The translations under genes were made by a program, and so were the position numbers. Source: SG8-30 sp964406445 (GTDB lineage Bacteria; Pseudomonadota; Gammaproteobacteria; Steroidobacterales; Steroidobacteraceae). Taken from it: DNA of 25,818 bases. The stretch is from assembly GCA_964406445.1 (NCBI GenBank), contig CAYORU010000046.1, positions 1 through 25,818 on the forward strand, given 5' to 3'. Positions 9,401 through 17,300 of this stretch are shown here, in pieces. A model generated the notes under the pieces. It made no database searches. It had not been told where the DNA came from and worked only from the letters and a program-made list of their open reading frames with translations. Numbering within the stretch: the stretch's first letter is position 1; every line of letters begins with the position of its first letter.

Positions 9401-9576
9401 TGGAGCTGGCGCTCGCCGTCGACCGGACGATGCGCGAGCAGGCACCCGCGGGGTGGAAGGGCGACCAGGCACGCGAGGCGCAGGTGCTCAACGCGCTCTT
9501 CCCGCTGCTCGACCGCAACCGCGCGGCGACGCTGGCCCTGTTCGAACTCATCAAGCACCAGCCAGGGTACGGATGA
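6454..9576 (+). CDS. hsdR: Type I restriction endonuclease/translocase subunit (HsdR)
   Basis: HsdR is the ATP-driven DNA translocase and endonuclease of Type I systems. It is 1040 residues, the usual length. The start ATG 6454 gives RTQNRVVALFTDTARTGCLGYRNLGEW, a standard HsdR N-terminus, with GGGA at 6441-6444 as ribosome-binding site. The N-terminal nuclease is of the PD-(D/E)xK type: D140 in RRPDIVLYL, then E154-L-K156. Superfamily 2 helicase motifs follow: Walker A GSGKS at 289-293, motif II D390-E-C-H393, motif III-like FTGTP at 416-420, a late LLTGFDAP, and motif VI QAICRTNR from 649. The last ~300 residues are helical, as in the subunit's C-terminal assembly domain. All key residues are present, so it is predicted active. 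It is separated from hsdS by two other genes, and its stop overlaps the next ATG (ATGA). Confidence 0.97.
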   Translation: MLERPRSERRTQNRVVALFTDTARTGCLGYRNLGEWSTREGNRPIETELLRQNLAARGYSTAQVAAALQKLEAAADATGITLYQANLRTYQLLRYGVQVQVAAGQTHDTVHLVDWEHPERNDLALAEEVTLKGGHQRRPDIVLYLNGLAIAVIELKRSSVEVADGVRQLITNQEEIFNKGFFSTVQLLLAGSDSQGLRYGTTGTPEQFFVEWKDEAPPAAGTALAAGALLDRPLAQLCNKARLLDLIRHFILFDAGQKKVPRPHQFFGVKAAQERIARREGGVIWHTQGSGKSILMVLIAKWLLEHDPDARILVVTDRDELDKQIEGVMQNAGVIGADSPSPRVTSRREFVAKLGDATPRLLCALVHKFDPADLEGPPPPVRGRFYVFVDECHRTQGGDMNRQMKRWLESAIFVGFTGTPLLRKDKPMTREVFGTYIHTYKFHQGVADGVILDLKYEARDVPQRLTSQAAIDSWFEHKTRNLNNFQKAVLRRRWATMEELMSAGERKQRIIASIIEDFALRPRLCSDRGTAILVAASIYDACHYYRLFQNTSFGPYCGIVTSYEPTHTAISREPPHSDERYKFDTYTQHVLRNGQTTKQYEDEVKRRFIREPANLKLLVVVSKLLTGFDAPSCTYIYLDNELRDHNLFQAICRTNRLDGADKDYGHIVDFKELFGQVQAAIAVYSSDELDIDEAGGGDNNVRLKDWLVEGRRKLNEAREALRYLCEPVPPPREVEQYLRYFCGDAADAGALNETEPLRVSYYKAVALLARAYSELSRDLAEAGYAEAEAAALRREVEFHTEIRAAIKRHSGEELDIKPYEADMRHLINTYIQADAAAGLGQLGDLSLVELIVETGIHDAIARKLNEKGRLSRNAIAEGIINNVRKTIIREQLTDPRFYEQMSLLLDDLIQQNRADAAAYEEFLRKAEALVKRLAARHPESGIPAALHGKPEATVIYNNLPRILAAGAAAAVAEPGLMDEDNRVELALAVDRTMREQAPAGWKGDQAREAQVLNALFPLLDRNRAATLALFELIKHQPGYG

Positions 9577-10286
9577 CAGAGACCATCCGCCTCGGCGAGA
9601 TCGCGATCGCGGTCACGCGCAAGGACATAAAGCATGTCCATCTCTCCGTGCATCCGCCCGGCGGGCGCGTGACGCTGGTGGCGCCGGCCGGCACTCGGCT
9701 CGAAGTCGCCCGCGCCTACGCCGCCTCCCGGCTCGGCTGGATCCGGAGCCAGCAGGCGAGGCTGCGGGCGCAGGCGCGCGAGACGCCCCGACGGTTCGTG
9801 ACGCGCGAGAGTCACTACGTCTGGGGCAAGCGTTACCTGCTGACCGTGATCGCGCGCGAGCAGAAACCGTCGGTGACCATGGATCACCGGCGCATCACGC
9901 TCGCCGTGCGGCCCGGCAGCGATCGCGCGAAACGCGAGGCGGTGATGCACGGCTGGCACAAGGCCCTGCTGCACGAAGCCGTGCCGAAGCTCATCCGCAA
10001 GTGGGAGCCGAGGCTCGGCGTCGAGGTGGCCGCCTACTACCTGCAGCGGATGAAGACCCGCTGGGGCGGCTGCAATCACGAGGCGAGGCACATCCGGCTG
10101 AATACCGAGCTAGTGAAGAAGCCAAAGGACCTGCTGGAGTACGTGGTGGTGCACGAGATGGCGCACCTGATCGCGCCGACCCACAGCGAGCGCTACGTGG
10201 CGCTATTGGACCAACACTATCCTACGTGGCGTGAGGCTCGGGCAGAGCTCAACGAGCTGCCGCTGGGGCCGGTCGACTGGACGTAG
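9573..10286 (+). CDS. YgjP-type (DUF45/M48-like) zinc metallopeptidase coupled to hsdR
   Basis: A 237-residue cytoplasmic protein whose ATG overlaps the hsdR stop. The zinc site H194-E-M-A-H198 with H204 in THSERY matches the HExxH...H pattern of the YgjP/SprT-like group. Upstream, TRWGGC with following RLN is the family's TRWGSC...LN core signature, with Ser replaced by Gly. The N-terminal half (about 1-110) is beta-rich and matches the DUF45 N-terminal region. No signal peptide or membrane segment is present. Metallopeptidases of this family frequently close Type I restriction operons; the substrate is unknown, and a role in HsdR turnover or restriction alleviation is only a hypothesis. Family assignment is firm, start is firm, function is not. 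Confidence 0.93.
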   Translation: MTETIRLGEIAIAVTRKDIKHVHLSVHPPGGRVTLVAPAGTRLEVARAYAASRLGWIRSQQARLRAQARETPRRFVTRESHYVWGKRYLLTVIAREQKPSVTMDHRRITLAVRPGSDRAKREAVMHGWHKALLHEAVPKLIRKWEPRLGVEVAAYYLQRMKTRWGGCNHEARHIRLNTELVKKPKDLLEYVVVHEMAHLIAPTHSERYVALLDQHYPTWREARAELNELPLGPVDWT

Positions 10287-10298
10287 CAGGCGACGGCA

Positions 10299-10350
10299 TT
10301 GATTTAGGATATACGACTAACCTAAAATAAGCACCGCGCTTGTTTTAGGT
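10299..10350 (+). promoter_or_regulatory. Predicted promoter and palindromic operator of the Fic gene
   Basis: A plausible sigma-70 promoter: TTGATT (10299-10304), 18-bp spacer, TAAAAT (10323-10328). It is overlapped by an inverted repeat ACCTAAAATAAGC (10320-10332) / GCTTGTTTTAGGT (10338-10350) with a 5-base centre and one mismatch. A third half-site, TTTAGG, lies at 10303-10308. The AT-rich block stands out sharply from the GC-rich surroundings. The right arm also contains the only likely ribosome-binding AGG (10347-10349) before ATG 10358. Autorepression by the winged helix of the Fic protein is inferred. Confidence 0.6.
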
Positions 10351-10357
10351 TCGTTCC

Positions 10358-11524
10358 ATGCGCCGCCCAGCGCCCGGAAGGTACGTCGAGGTCGCCGCTG
10401 CCGGCGAGCGGATCAAGGCCTTCGTGCCGGCGCCACTGCCGCCGGACCCGCCGATCGTCTGGTCGCCCTCGCTGAGGCGGCGATTCGACGAGGCTCTGCT
10501 TGCGCTGGGGCGCCTCGATGCGCTGACCTCGCACCTGCCCAACGCGGCGCTGCTGCTCTACAGCTTCGTGCGCAATGAAGCGGTCCTGTCCTCGCAGATC
10601 GAGGGGACGCAGTCGTCGCTCGCCGACCTGATGCTCTATGAGATCGACGAGCAGCCCGGCGTGCCGATCGAGGACGCGCGGGAAGTGAGCCATTGCGTCG
10701 CCGCCCTGCAGCACGGGCTGGCGAGGCTGCGCGAGGGCATGCCGCTGTCGATGCGCCTGTTGCGCGGCATGCACGCGGTGCTCATGTCCCACCCGGGCGG
10801 CGGCGGCAAGATGCCCGGCGAGTTGCGCCGCTCGCAAGTGTGGATCGGCGGCACGCGGCCGCGCGATGCCGCCTTCGTGCCGCCGCCCGCCTCCGCCCTG
10901 GCGGCATGCCTCACGCCGTTCGAGCGCTTCCTCAATGACCAGCCCGAACCGACGCCCCCGCTGGTCAAGGCTGCGCTGGCGCACGCGCAGTTCGAGACCA
11001 TCCATCCCTTCCTGGACGGCAATGGCCGCCTCGGGCGGCTGCTGATCGTCCTGCAGCTCGTCGCGGACGGCGTGTTGCGCGAGCCGATGCTGTACCCGAG
11101 CCTGTACTTCAAGACGCATCGCTCGCTGTACTACGAGATCCTCAACGACGTGCGGCTGCGTGGCGACTGGGAGCGCTGGCTGGACTTCTTTGCGGAAGGC
11201 GTCCAGGCGAGCGCAGCGCAGGCGATAGCTACCGGCAATGCGCTGCTGGCGCTGGTCAACGCGGATCGCGGGAGGATCTCAAGGCTCGGGCGCGCATCGG
11301 GCTCGGCGCTCGCGGTCCATCAGGCCCTGCAACGCCAGCCGATCGCCACCTCGGCGGCGTTGGTCAATGCCACCGGACTCACCGCGGCGACCGTCAACAA
11401 GTCGCTTGCGCACCTGGAGCGCATCGGCATGATCACGGAGCTGACCAATCGCCGGCGCGGTCGCGTGTTCAGCTATTGGCGCTATGTCGATGAGCTGGCC
11501 GCGGAACTGCCGGCCGGGCGCTGA
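10358..11524 (+). CDS. Fic-family protein (AMPylator/nucleotidyltransferase) with C-terminal winged helix
   Basis: Fic proteins transfer AMP or related groups from a nucleotide to a protein hydroxyl. This one has 388 residues. An N-terminal Fic_N-like segment (about 1-60, containing YVEVAAAGERIKAFVPAPLP) is followed by an intramolecular inhibitory helix S78-S-Q-I-E82-G83, matching [ST]xxxE[GN], where the Glu blocks ATP in the resting state. The active site HPFLDGNGRLGR at 216-227 is complete, with catalytic H216, D220, N222 and R224. The last ~65 residues (ALQRQPIATSAALVNATGLTAATVNKSLAHLERIG...) form a winged helix-turn-helix. It is therefore a class II, self-inhibited, probably DNA-binding Fic protein. 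It is separated from the restriction operon by 71 bp and has its own promoter and palindrome. Its target protein cannot be inferred. Confidence 0.94.
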   Translation: MRRPAPGRYVEVAAAGERIKAFVPAPLPPDPPIVWSPSLRRRFDEALLALGRLDALTSHLPNAALLLYSFVRNEAVLSSQIEGTQSSLADLMLYEIDEQPGVPIEDAREVSHCVAALQHGLARLREGMPLSMRLLRGMHAVLMSHPGGGGKMPGELRRSQVWIGGTRPRDAAFVPPPASALAACLTPFERFLNDQPEPTPPLVKAALAHAQFETIHPFLDGNGRLGRLLIVLQLVADGVLREPMLYPSLYFKTHRSLYYEILNDVRLRGDWERWLDFFAEGVQASAAQAIATGNALLALVNADRGRISRLGRASGSALAVHQALQRQPIATSAALVNATGLTAATVNKSLAHLERIGMITELTNRRRGRVFSYWRYVDELAAELPAGR

Positions 11525-11547
11525 CCCAAACGATCGACTGCCGTCAG

Positions 11548-13671
11548 CTACGGTGCCCCTCTCGCCCTCGCCCTGAGGTAATGGCGCAGTCGCTCGAGCT
11601 CGGCGTCGCTAAGCTCGTCGTAGCGGGGCATGCCGCGAAGCTCGAGCGCGCCGTCGCGCACCACCTTCGAGAACGCCTGCCGATCCAGCGCCACCGGCGA
11701 GGCCCGAAGGTCGGGCGCGTAGCCGGCCGCCACGGCGCCGAGGCCGTGGCAGACGATGCAGCGCTCGGCGAACAGGAGCCCGCCGTCCTTCGCCTTGGCC
11801 TCGTCCACGACGAAGTCGGGGTCGTCGACCGGCGTCACCTGCACGGGCGGCGGCGTGTCGGGCAGCGTCGCCTTGCCGTCGAGCGCGAAGGTCAGCAGCC
11901 GGTGGGGATGCAGCCGCGCCTGCCAGCCGTGCTGCGCGGCGAGCGAGCCGAAGAAGGCGGGCGCCGAGCCGCCCCAGCCGGCGACGACGCTGATGTACTG
12001 CTTGCCGCCCGCGGTGAAGGTGATCGGCGCGCCGGTGATGCCCATCTTCGCGTCGAAGGACCACAGGCGCTCGCCGCTCGTCGCATCGTAGGCGTTGAAG
12101 CGTCCGTCGGACTGGCCCTGGAACACGAGCCCGCCGGCGGTGGTCATGGTGCCGCCGTTCCACAGACCCGGCGTGGGCACCTCCCAGGCGGCCTGCTGCT
12201 TCAACGGATCCCAGGCGAGCAGCGCGCTCTTGCCGGCCTCCGGCGGCGCATCGCCCACCGGCATCACGAGACCGACGTTGAGCTTCGTGCTCTTCATCTC
12301 GAAGGTCTTCGGGTCGACGCCGCGATCGTCGAACAGGCTCGCCATCTCGAGCGTCGGGATGTACACGAGCCCGGTCTGCTCGCTGTAGGACATGGGCTGC
12401 CAGTTGTGCACGCCCATGGTGGAGGGCCAGATGAGCGCCGGCGCGTCCTCGTAGCGTGCGCCCGGCGCCTCGACGGGGCGGCCGGTTTCGAGGTCCACGC
12501 GCTCGGCCCAGGTGACCTTGCCGAACTTCTCGGCGGAGAGGACCTTGCCGGTCTTCCGGTCGATGACGTAGAAGAAGCCGTTCTTCGGCGCGTGCAGGAT
12601 CACGGGCCGCGGCTCGCCGTCCACCTCGAGGGTGGCGAGGGTGATGTCCATCGCCGAGTTGTAGTCCCAGGTCTCGCCCGGGGTCGTCTGGTAGTGCCAG
12701 GCGTATTCGCCGGTGTCGGCGTCGAGCGCGACGATCGAGCAGAGGAACAGGTTGTCGCCGCCGCCGGGGCTCCGGACCTTGCGGTTCCAGGGCGCGCCGT
12801 TGCCGGTGCCGATGTAGACGCGGTTGAACTCGGGGTCGTAGGTCATGGCGTTCCAGGCCTGCCCGCCGCCGCCGAACTTCCACCACTCGCCGGTCCAGGT
12901 CTTCGCCGCCATCTCCATGGCTGCGCTCTCGAATCCGTCGGCCGGGTTGCCGGGCACGATCCAGAAGCGCCAGGCCTGCTCGCCGGTCACGGCGTCATAG
13001 GCGGTCACGTAGCCACGGTTCGCGCCGAACTCGCTGCCGGCGTTGCCGATGATCACCTTGCCGTTGAAGACACGCGGCGGGCCGGTGATCGTGAGCTCGT
13101 TGTCCGGGTCGACCGTCTGCGCCGCCCAGAGCTGCCGCCCGTCGCGCGCGTCGAGGGCGATCAGGCGGCCATCCGTGGTGCCGACGTAGACTTTCCCTTC
13201 CCACCAGCCGATGCCGCGCGGGCCCCAGGTGATGCGCAGCTTGCGCCCCGCGTGCTTCGCCACCTCGGGGTCGTGGCGCCACAACAGCCGCCCGGTCGTC
13301 GCCTCGACCGCGTGCACGATGCTCTGGCCGACCGTGAAGTAGATGATCCCGTCGACGGCGAGCGGGACCGTCGCGCCGTTGGTGATACCCGGCAGGTCGA
13401 GCGACCAGGCGAGGCCGAGCCTCGCGACGGTGGCGGTGTCGACCTGGTCCAGGGGGCTCGCGTGCCGCTCGCTGTAGGTGCGGCCGAAGGCCGGCCAGTT
13501 CGCGCCGTCCCGTTCGTCGGCGATGAGGCTGGCCGAGCGCGGGCCGGGCGATCCCGCGGCGGTGGTGAACGTGGCGAGGAGCGCGGCAACGAAGCCGGCG
13601 CCGCAGGCCGTGGCAGCGCTCCGCACGCGTGCTGCAGGAAAGCGGGCTGCTGTCTGGGTCTCGCCGGCCAT
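11548..13671 (-). CDS. PQQ-dependent alcohol dehydrogenase with fused cytochrome c domain (quinohaemoprotein)
   Basis: A 707-residue periplasmic enzyme oxidising alcohols to aldehydes with PQQ and passing electrons to its own haem. The start ATG 13671 is preceded by AGGGGGA. An N-terminal signal (hydrophobic AATACGAGFVAALLATFTTA) precedes an eight-bladed propeller, visible as repeated GRLIALDARDGRQLW / GYVTAYDAVTGEQAW / FNAYDATSGERLW units. Catalytic Asp336 lies in TWDYNSAMD. Asn338, two residues on, is not the Asp that marks lanthanide-dependent enzymes, so calcium is more likely. The C-terminal cytochrome c has C638-I-V-C641-H642 and a likely Met ligand, M681. Unusually, the vicinal Cys-Cys expected before the first W-motif is replaced (GRKLRITWGPRGI). 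It lies 83 bp downstream of the TetR gene on the same strand. The alcohol substrate is unknown. Confidence 0.92.
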   Translation of the reverse strand: MAGETQTAARFPAARVRSAATACGAGFVAALLATFTTAAGSPGPRSASLIADERDGANWPAFGRTYSERHASPLDQVDTATVARLGLAWSLDLPGITNGATVPLAVDGIIYFTVGQSIVHAVEATTGRLLWRHDPEVAKHAGRKLRITWGPRGIGWWEGKVYVGTTDGRLIALDARDGRQLWAAQTVDPDNELTITGPPRVFNGKVIIGNAGSEFGANRGYVTAYDAVTGEQAWRFWIVPGNPADGFESAAMEMAAKTWTGEWWKFGGGGQAWNAMTYDPEFNRVYIGTGNGAPWNRKVRSPGGGDNLFLCSIVALDADTGEYAWHYQTTPGETWDYNSAMDITLATLEVDGEPRPVILHAPKNGFFYVIDRKTGKVLSAEKFGKVTWAERVDLETGRPVEAPGARYEDAPALIWPSTMGVHNWQPMSYSEQTGLVYIPTLEMASLFDDRGVDPKTFEMKSTKLNVGLVMPVGDAPPEAGKSALLAWDPLKQQAAWEVPTPGLWNGGTMTTAGGLVFQGQSDGRFNAYDATSGERLWSFDAKMGITGAPITFTAGGKQYISVVAGWGGSAPAFFGSLAAQHGWQARLHPHRLLTFALDGKATLPDTPPPVQVTPVDDPDFVVDEAKAKDGGLLFAERCIVCHGLGAVAAGYAPDLRASPVALDRQAFSKVVRDGALELRGMPRYDELSDAELERLRHYLRARARGAP

Positions 13672-13754
13672 GATTCCCCCTCGCTGTGTCGCTGACGGCG
13701 GCGCTGTCTGCGCAACGCCAGCGACCGGAGTCTAGCGCAGCGGACCGTCGCGGC

Positions 13755-14360
13755 TCACCCGCGCAAGGGCGGGCCGCCGCGGCCGATGAGTTGCGGCAGC
13801 ATCGTCTCGAGCGCGGCGGTCAGTTCGGCCCGCGTGAGCTCCGGGTGCTTCACCGCGCGCATCGCCAGTCCGTCGAACAGGCACTGCAGCGCGAGGCCGC
13901 GGGCGCGCAGGTCCGCCGCGCCGAGGTCGAGCCCGCGCGAGCGGGTGATTTCCGCGAGCCAGCGGCCGAGCGCCTCGGCGGCGGCCCGGTCCGAGGCGGC
14001 AAGCGCCGCCGCGATCTGCGGGTCGCGTGTCGCCTGCGCGCCGATCTCGAGCAGCAGGGCGGGGTTGACCACGTCAGGGTCGCCACGGCGCAGGCGCAGG
14101 AAGAAGTCGGCGAACTTCCGGCCGATGTCCGGGTCCTCGGCGAGCTTCGCGATGTTGGCGAGCTTGTCCTGCAGCTGGCGCTCGATGATGGCCAGGATGA
14201 TCGCGCTCTTGCTGTCGAAGTAGCGGTAGATCAGGCCGGCGCTCACGCCCGCCGCCGCGGCGATCGAGGCCATGCTCGCGGCGTGGAATCCGTCGCGCAC
14301 GAAGCAGGCCTGCGCGGCGTCGAGGATCTCTGCCCGCTTGCGGCCGCTGCGGTCAGCCAT
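13755..14360 (-). CDS. TetR-family transcriptional regulator of the adjacent RND efflux operon
   Basis: A 201-residue TetR protein. I choose ATG 14360 (MADRSGRKRAEILDAA); the longer open frame to 14480 runs through the permease C-terminus and is not credible. Residues about 8-54 form the TetR helix-turn-helix (AEILDAAQACFVRDGFHAASMASIAAAAGVSAGLIYRYFDSKSA), and the rest is the ligand-binding/dimerisation domain. Its start overlaps the permease stop by 8 bp, so it is the distal gene of the pump operon and would be made with the pump. The obvious target is the GAATGA-N4-TCATTC palindrome upstream of the membrane fusion gene, giving a negative-feedback loop. Specificity and inducer are unknown. 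Confidence 0.93.
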   Translation of the reverse strand: MADRSGRKRAEILDAAQACFVRDGFHAASMASIAAAAGVSAGLIYRYFDSKSAIILAIIERQLQDKLANIAKLAEDPDIGRKFADFFLRLRRGDPDVVNPALLLEIGAQATRDPQIAAALAASDRAAAEALGRWLAEITRSRGLDLGAADLRARGLALQCLFDGLAMRAVKHPELTRAELTAALETMLPQLIGRGGPPLRG

Positions 14361-17300
14361 GCGCGCGCACTCCCGGCGGGGCCGGACCACGGCCGCCGGC
14401 CAGCCGGCGCACGAGGACGAAGAACAGCGGAATGAAGAAGAGGCCGAGCGCGGTGCCGACGACCATGCCGCCGAGCACACCCGTGCCGATCGCGCGCTGC
14501 GCGCCCGAGCCGGCGCCGTCCGCGATCGCGAGCGGCAGCACGCCGAAGCCGAAGGCCAGCGAGGTCATGAGGATCGGCCGCAGCCGGTCGCGCACCGCGG
14601 CCATGGTGGCCTCGACGAGCTCCATGCCGCGCTCGACGTTCTCCTTGGCGAACTCGACGATCAGGATCGCGTTCTTGCTGGTCAGGCCCACGGAGGTCAG
14701 CATCGCGACCTGGAAGTACACGTCGCGCTCCATGCCGCGCGCCCAGCTCGCGGCGAGCGCCCCGAGGATGCCGAGGGGCGCGATCAGGAGGATCGCTGTC
14801 GGCACCGACCAGCTCTCGTAGAGCGCCGCGAGACACAGGAACACGACCAGCAGCGACAGCGCGTAGAGGACTGGCGTCTGCGCGCCGGCCCGCTGCTCCT
14901 GGAAGGACAGGCCGGTCCACTCCAGCCCGAAGCCGGCCGGGAGTCCGGCGACCAGCCGCTCCATCTCGGCCATCGCCTCGCCCGAGCTGACCCCGGGCGC
15001 CGCCTCGCCGACGATCTCCACGGCCGGCACGCCGTTGTAGCGCTCGAGCCGCGGCGAGCCCCAGTCCCAGCGCGAGCTCCCGAAGGCGTCGAAGGGCACC
15101 ATCTCGCCGCCGGCGTTGCGCACGGACCAGCGCGAGAGGTCCTCCGGCACCATCCGGTAGGGCGCCTCGGCCTGCAGGTACACGCGCTTGACGCGCCCGC
15201 GATCGATGAAGTCGTCCACGTACTGCCCGCCCCAGGCGGTCGCGAGCGTCGCGTTGACGTCGGCGGTCGCCAGGCCGTGCGCGGCGGCCCGGGCGGTGTC
15301 TATCTCGACCCGCAGCTGCGGCGCGTCCGGCAGGCCGTTGTGGCGGACGTTCACCAGCCGCGCGTTGCCGGCCGCCGCGGCCAGCAGCTGGTCGCGCGCC
15401 GCGACCAGCGCCTCGCGGCCCTGCCCCGCGTTGTCCTTGAGGAAGAAGGCGAAGCCCGCGGCGCGGCCGAGTTCGGGCATCGGCGGGGGCACGAAGGCGA
15501 ACGCGAAGGCATCCTGGATCTGCGACAGCGCACCCATCGCCCGGCCGGCGACCGCTTGCGCGGACAGCGCCTCGGATTCGCGCTCGGCCCAGTCCCGCAG
15601 CCGGACGAACACCATGGCGGTGTTCTGCCCCGAGCCGCCGAAGCCGAAGCCCTGCACGGCGAACACCGAGTCGACGGCCTCGGGCTCCTGCTCCAGGAAA
15701 TGGCGCTCCACCCGCTCGGTCGACTCCCGCGTGCGCTGCTGCGTGGCGCCGGCCGGGGCCGTCACCTGCGCGAACAGCGTGCCCTGGTCTTCCTGCGGCA
15801 GGAATGCGCCGGGCAGCCGCAGGTACAGCCAGCCGGCGACGGCGAGCAGCGCGAGGAAGATCGCGACGAAGCGGCCGCCGCGCGCGAGCACCCCCCTCAC
15901 GCCGCGGCGGTAGCGATCCCGGCCTGCCTCGAAGCCGCGGTTGAAGGCGCCGAAGAACCCGCGCCGCTGCGCCGCCTCGCCCTTCGGCACGGGCTTCAGC
16001 AGCGTCGCGCAAAGCGCCGGGGTGAGCACCAGCGCGACAAGCACCGAGAGCGCCATCGCCGAGACGATGGTCGCGGAGAACTGCCGGTAGATCACGCCGG
16101 TCGCGCCGCCGAGGAAGGCCATCGGCACGAACACGGCCGACAGCACCAGGCCGATGCCGACCAGCGCGCCGGTGATCTGCTCCATGGACCTGCGGGTGGC
16201 CTCGCGCGGCGGCAGGCCTTCCTCGCTCATCACGCGCTCGACGTTCTCGACCACCACGATCGCGTCGTCGACCAGCAGCCCGATCGCCAGCACCATGGCG
16301 AACATCGTGAGCATGTTGACCGAGAAGCCGAGCGCGCCGAGCACCGCGAAGGTGCCGAGCAGCACGACCGGGATCGCGATGGTCGGGATCAGCGTCGCGC
16401 GCAGGTTCTGCAGGAACAGGTAGATGACCAGGAAGACCAGCACGATCGCCTCCGCGAGCGTCTGCAGCACGCCGCGGATCGAGGCGCGCACGAAGGGCGT
16501 CGTGTCGAACGGCCGGACCGCCTCGAGGCCCGCCGGGAAGAACGGGCTCAGCCCGTCGAGCGCCGCCTCCACGCCCTCCGCGGTCGCGAGCGCGTTCGCG
16601 CCGGTGGCGAGCGAGACGGCCACGCCCACCGCCGGCGAGCGGTTGTAGCGGGTCAGGAAGTCGTAGTTCTCCGAGCCGATCTCGACCCGCGCGACGTCGC
16701 CTAGGCGCAGCGTGGCGCCGCCGACGCTGCTGCGTAGCACGATGTCCTGGAACTGCCCGGGGGTCTCGAGGCGCTCCTGCGAGGCGATGGTGGCGTTCAG
16801 CTGCTGGTCCGGCACCGAGGGCGTGCCGCCGAGCTGGCCCACCGCGACCTGCGCGTTCTGCGCGCGGATGGCCGCCGCCACGTCCGATACCGACAGGCGG
16901 TAGGCGTCGAGCTTGCCCGGGTCGAGCCAGATTCGCATCGCGTACTTCGAGCCGAAGACCTGCAGGCTGCCGACGCCCTGCACGCGCGACAGCGGGTCGA
17001 CCAGGTGGGTCGCGACGTAGTCGGCGATGTCCTCGCGGGTCATCGAGCCGTCGGTGGAGACGAAGCCGATCATCAGGAGGAAGCCGCCGGCGGTCGACTT
17101 CGAGACGACCACGCCCTGGCGCTGCACTTCCTGCGGCAGCAGCGGCATGGCCAGCTGCAGCTTGTTCTGCACCTGCACCTGCGCGATGTCCGGGTCCACG
17201 CCGTTCTCGAAGGTGAGCGTGACGCCGGTGCGGCCGTTGCCCTCGCTGGTCGAGGACATGTAGAGCAGGCCGTCGAGCCCCTTCATGTTCTGCTCGATGA

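Noticed and set aside
7356..9572. Upstream extension (about 740 codons) of the metallopeptidase frame through hsdR
   Set aside because: The sequence is Arg/Gly/Ala-rich frame-shadow; recognisable protein begins only at ATG 9573.
1..10286. Whether the locus is DISARM, BREX or Ssp rather than Type I RM
   Set aside because: No drmA/drmB, pglX/pglZ/brxC or sspB-D genes are visible; PLD and DUF262 genes alone do not define these systems, and hsdM/S/R are complete in motifs.
10320..10350. The Fic upstream palindrome as a terminator of the restriction operon
   Set aside because: The stem is AT-rich and no U-tract follows; overlap with promoter elements makes an operator more likely.
11525..11547. 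Possible bidirectional terminator between the convergent Fic and PQQ dehydrogenase genes
   Set aside because: Only 23 bp, with no stable hairpin or T-run visible.
11581..13695. A 704-codon + strand open frame opposite the PQQ dehydrogenase
   Set aside because: No domain, extreme Arg/Gly/Ala/Val bias; the minus strand encodes complete PQQ and cytochrome motifs.
14272..16704. An 810-codon open frame on the + strand opposite the RND permease
   Set aside because: It is rich in Arg/His/Glu/Gln low-complexity sequence with no domain, and mirrors the GC-rich permease codons; the minus-strand frame has full HAE1 conservation.
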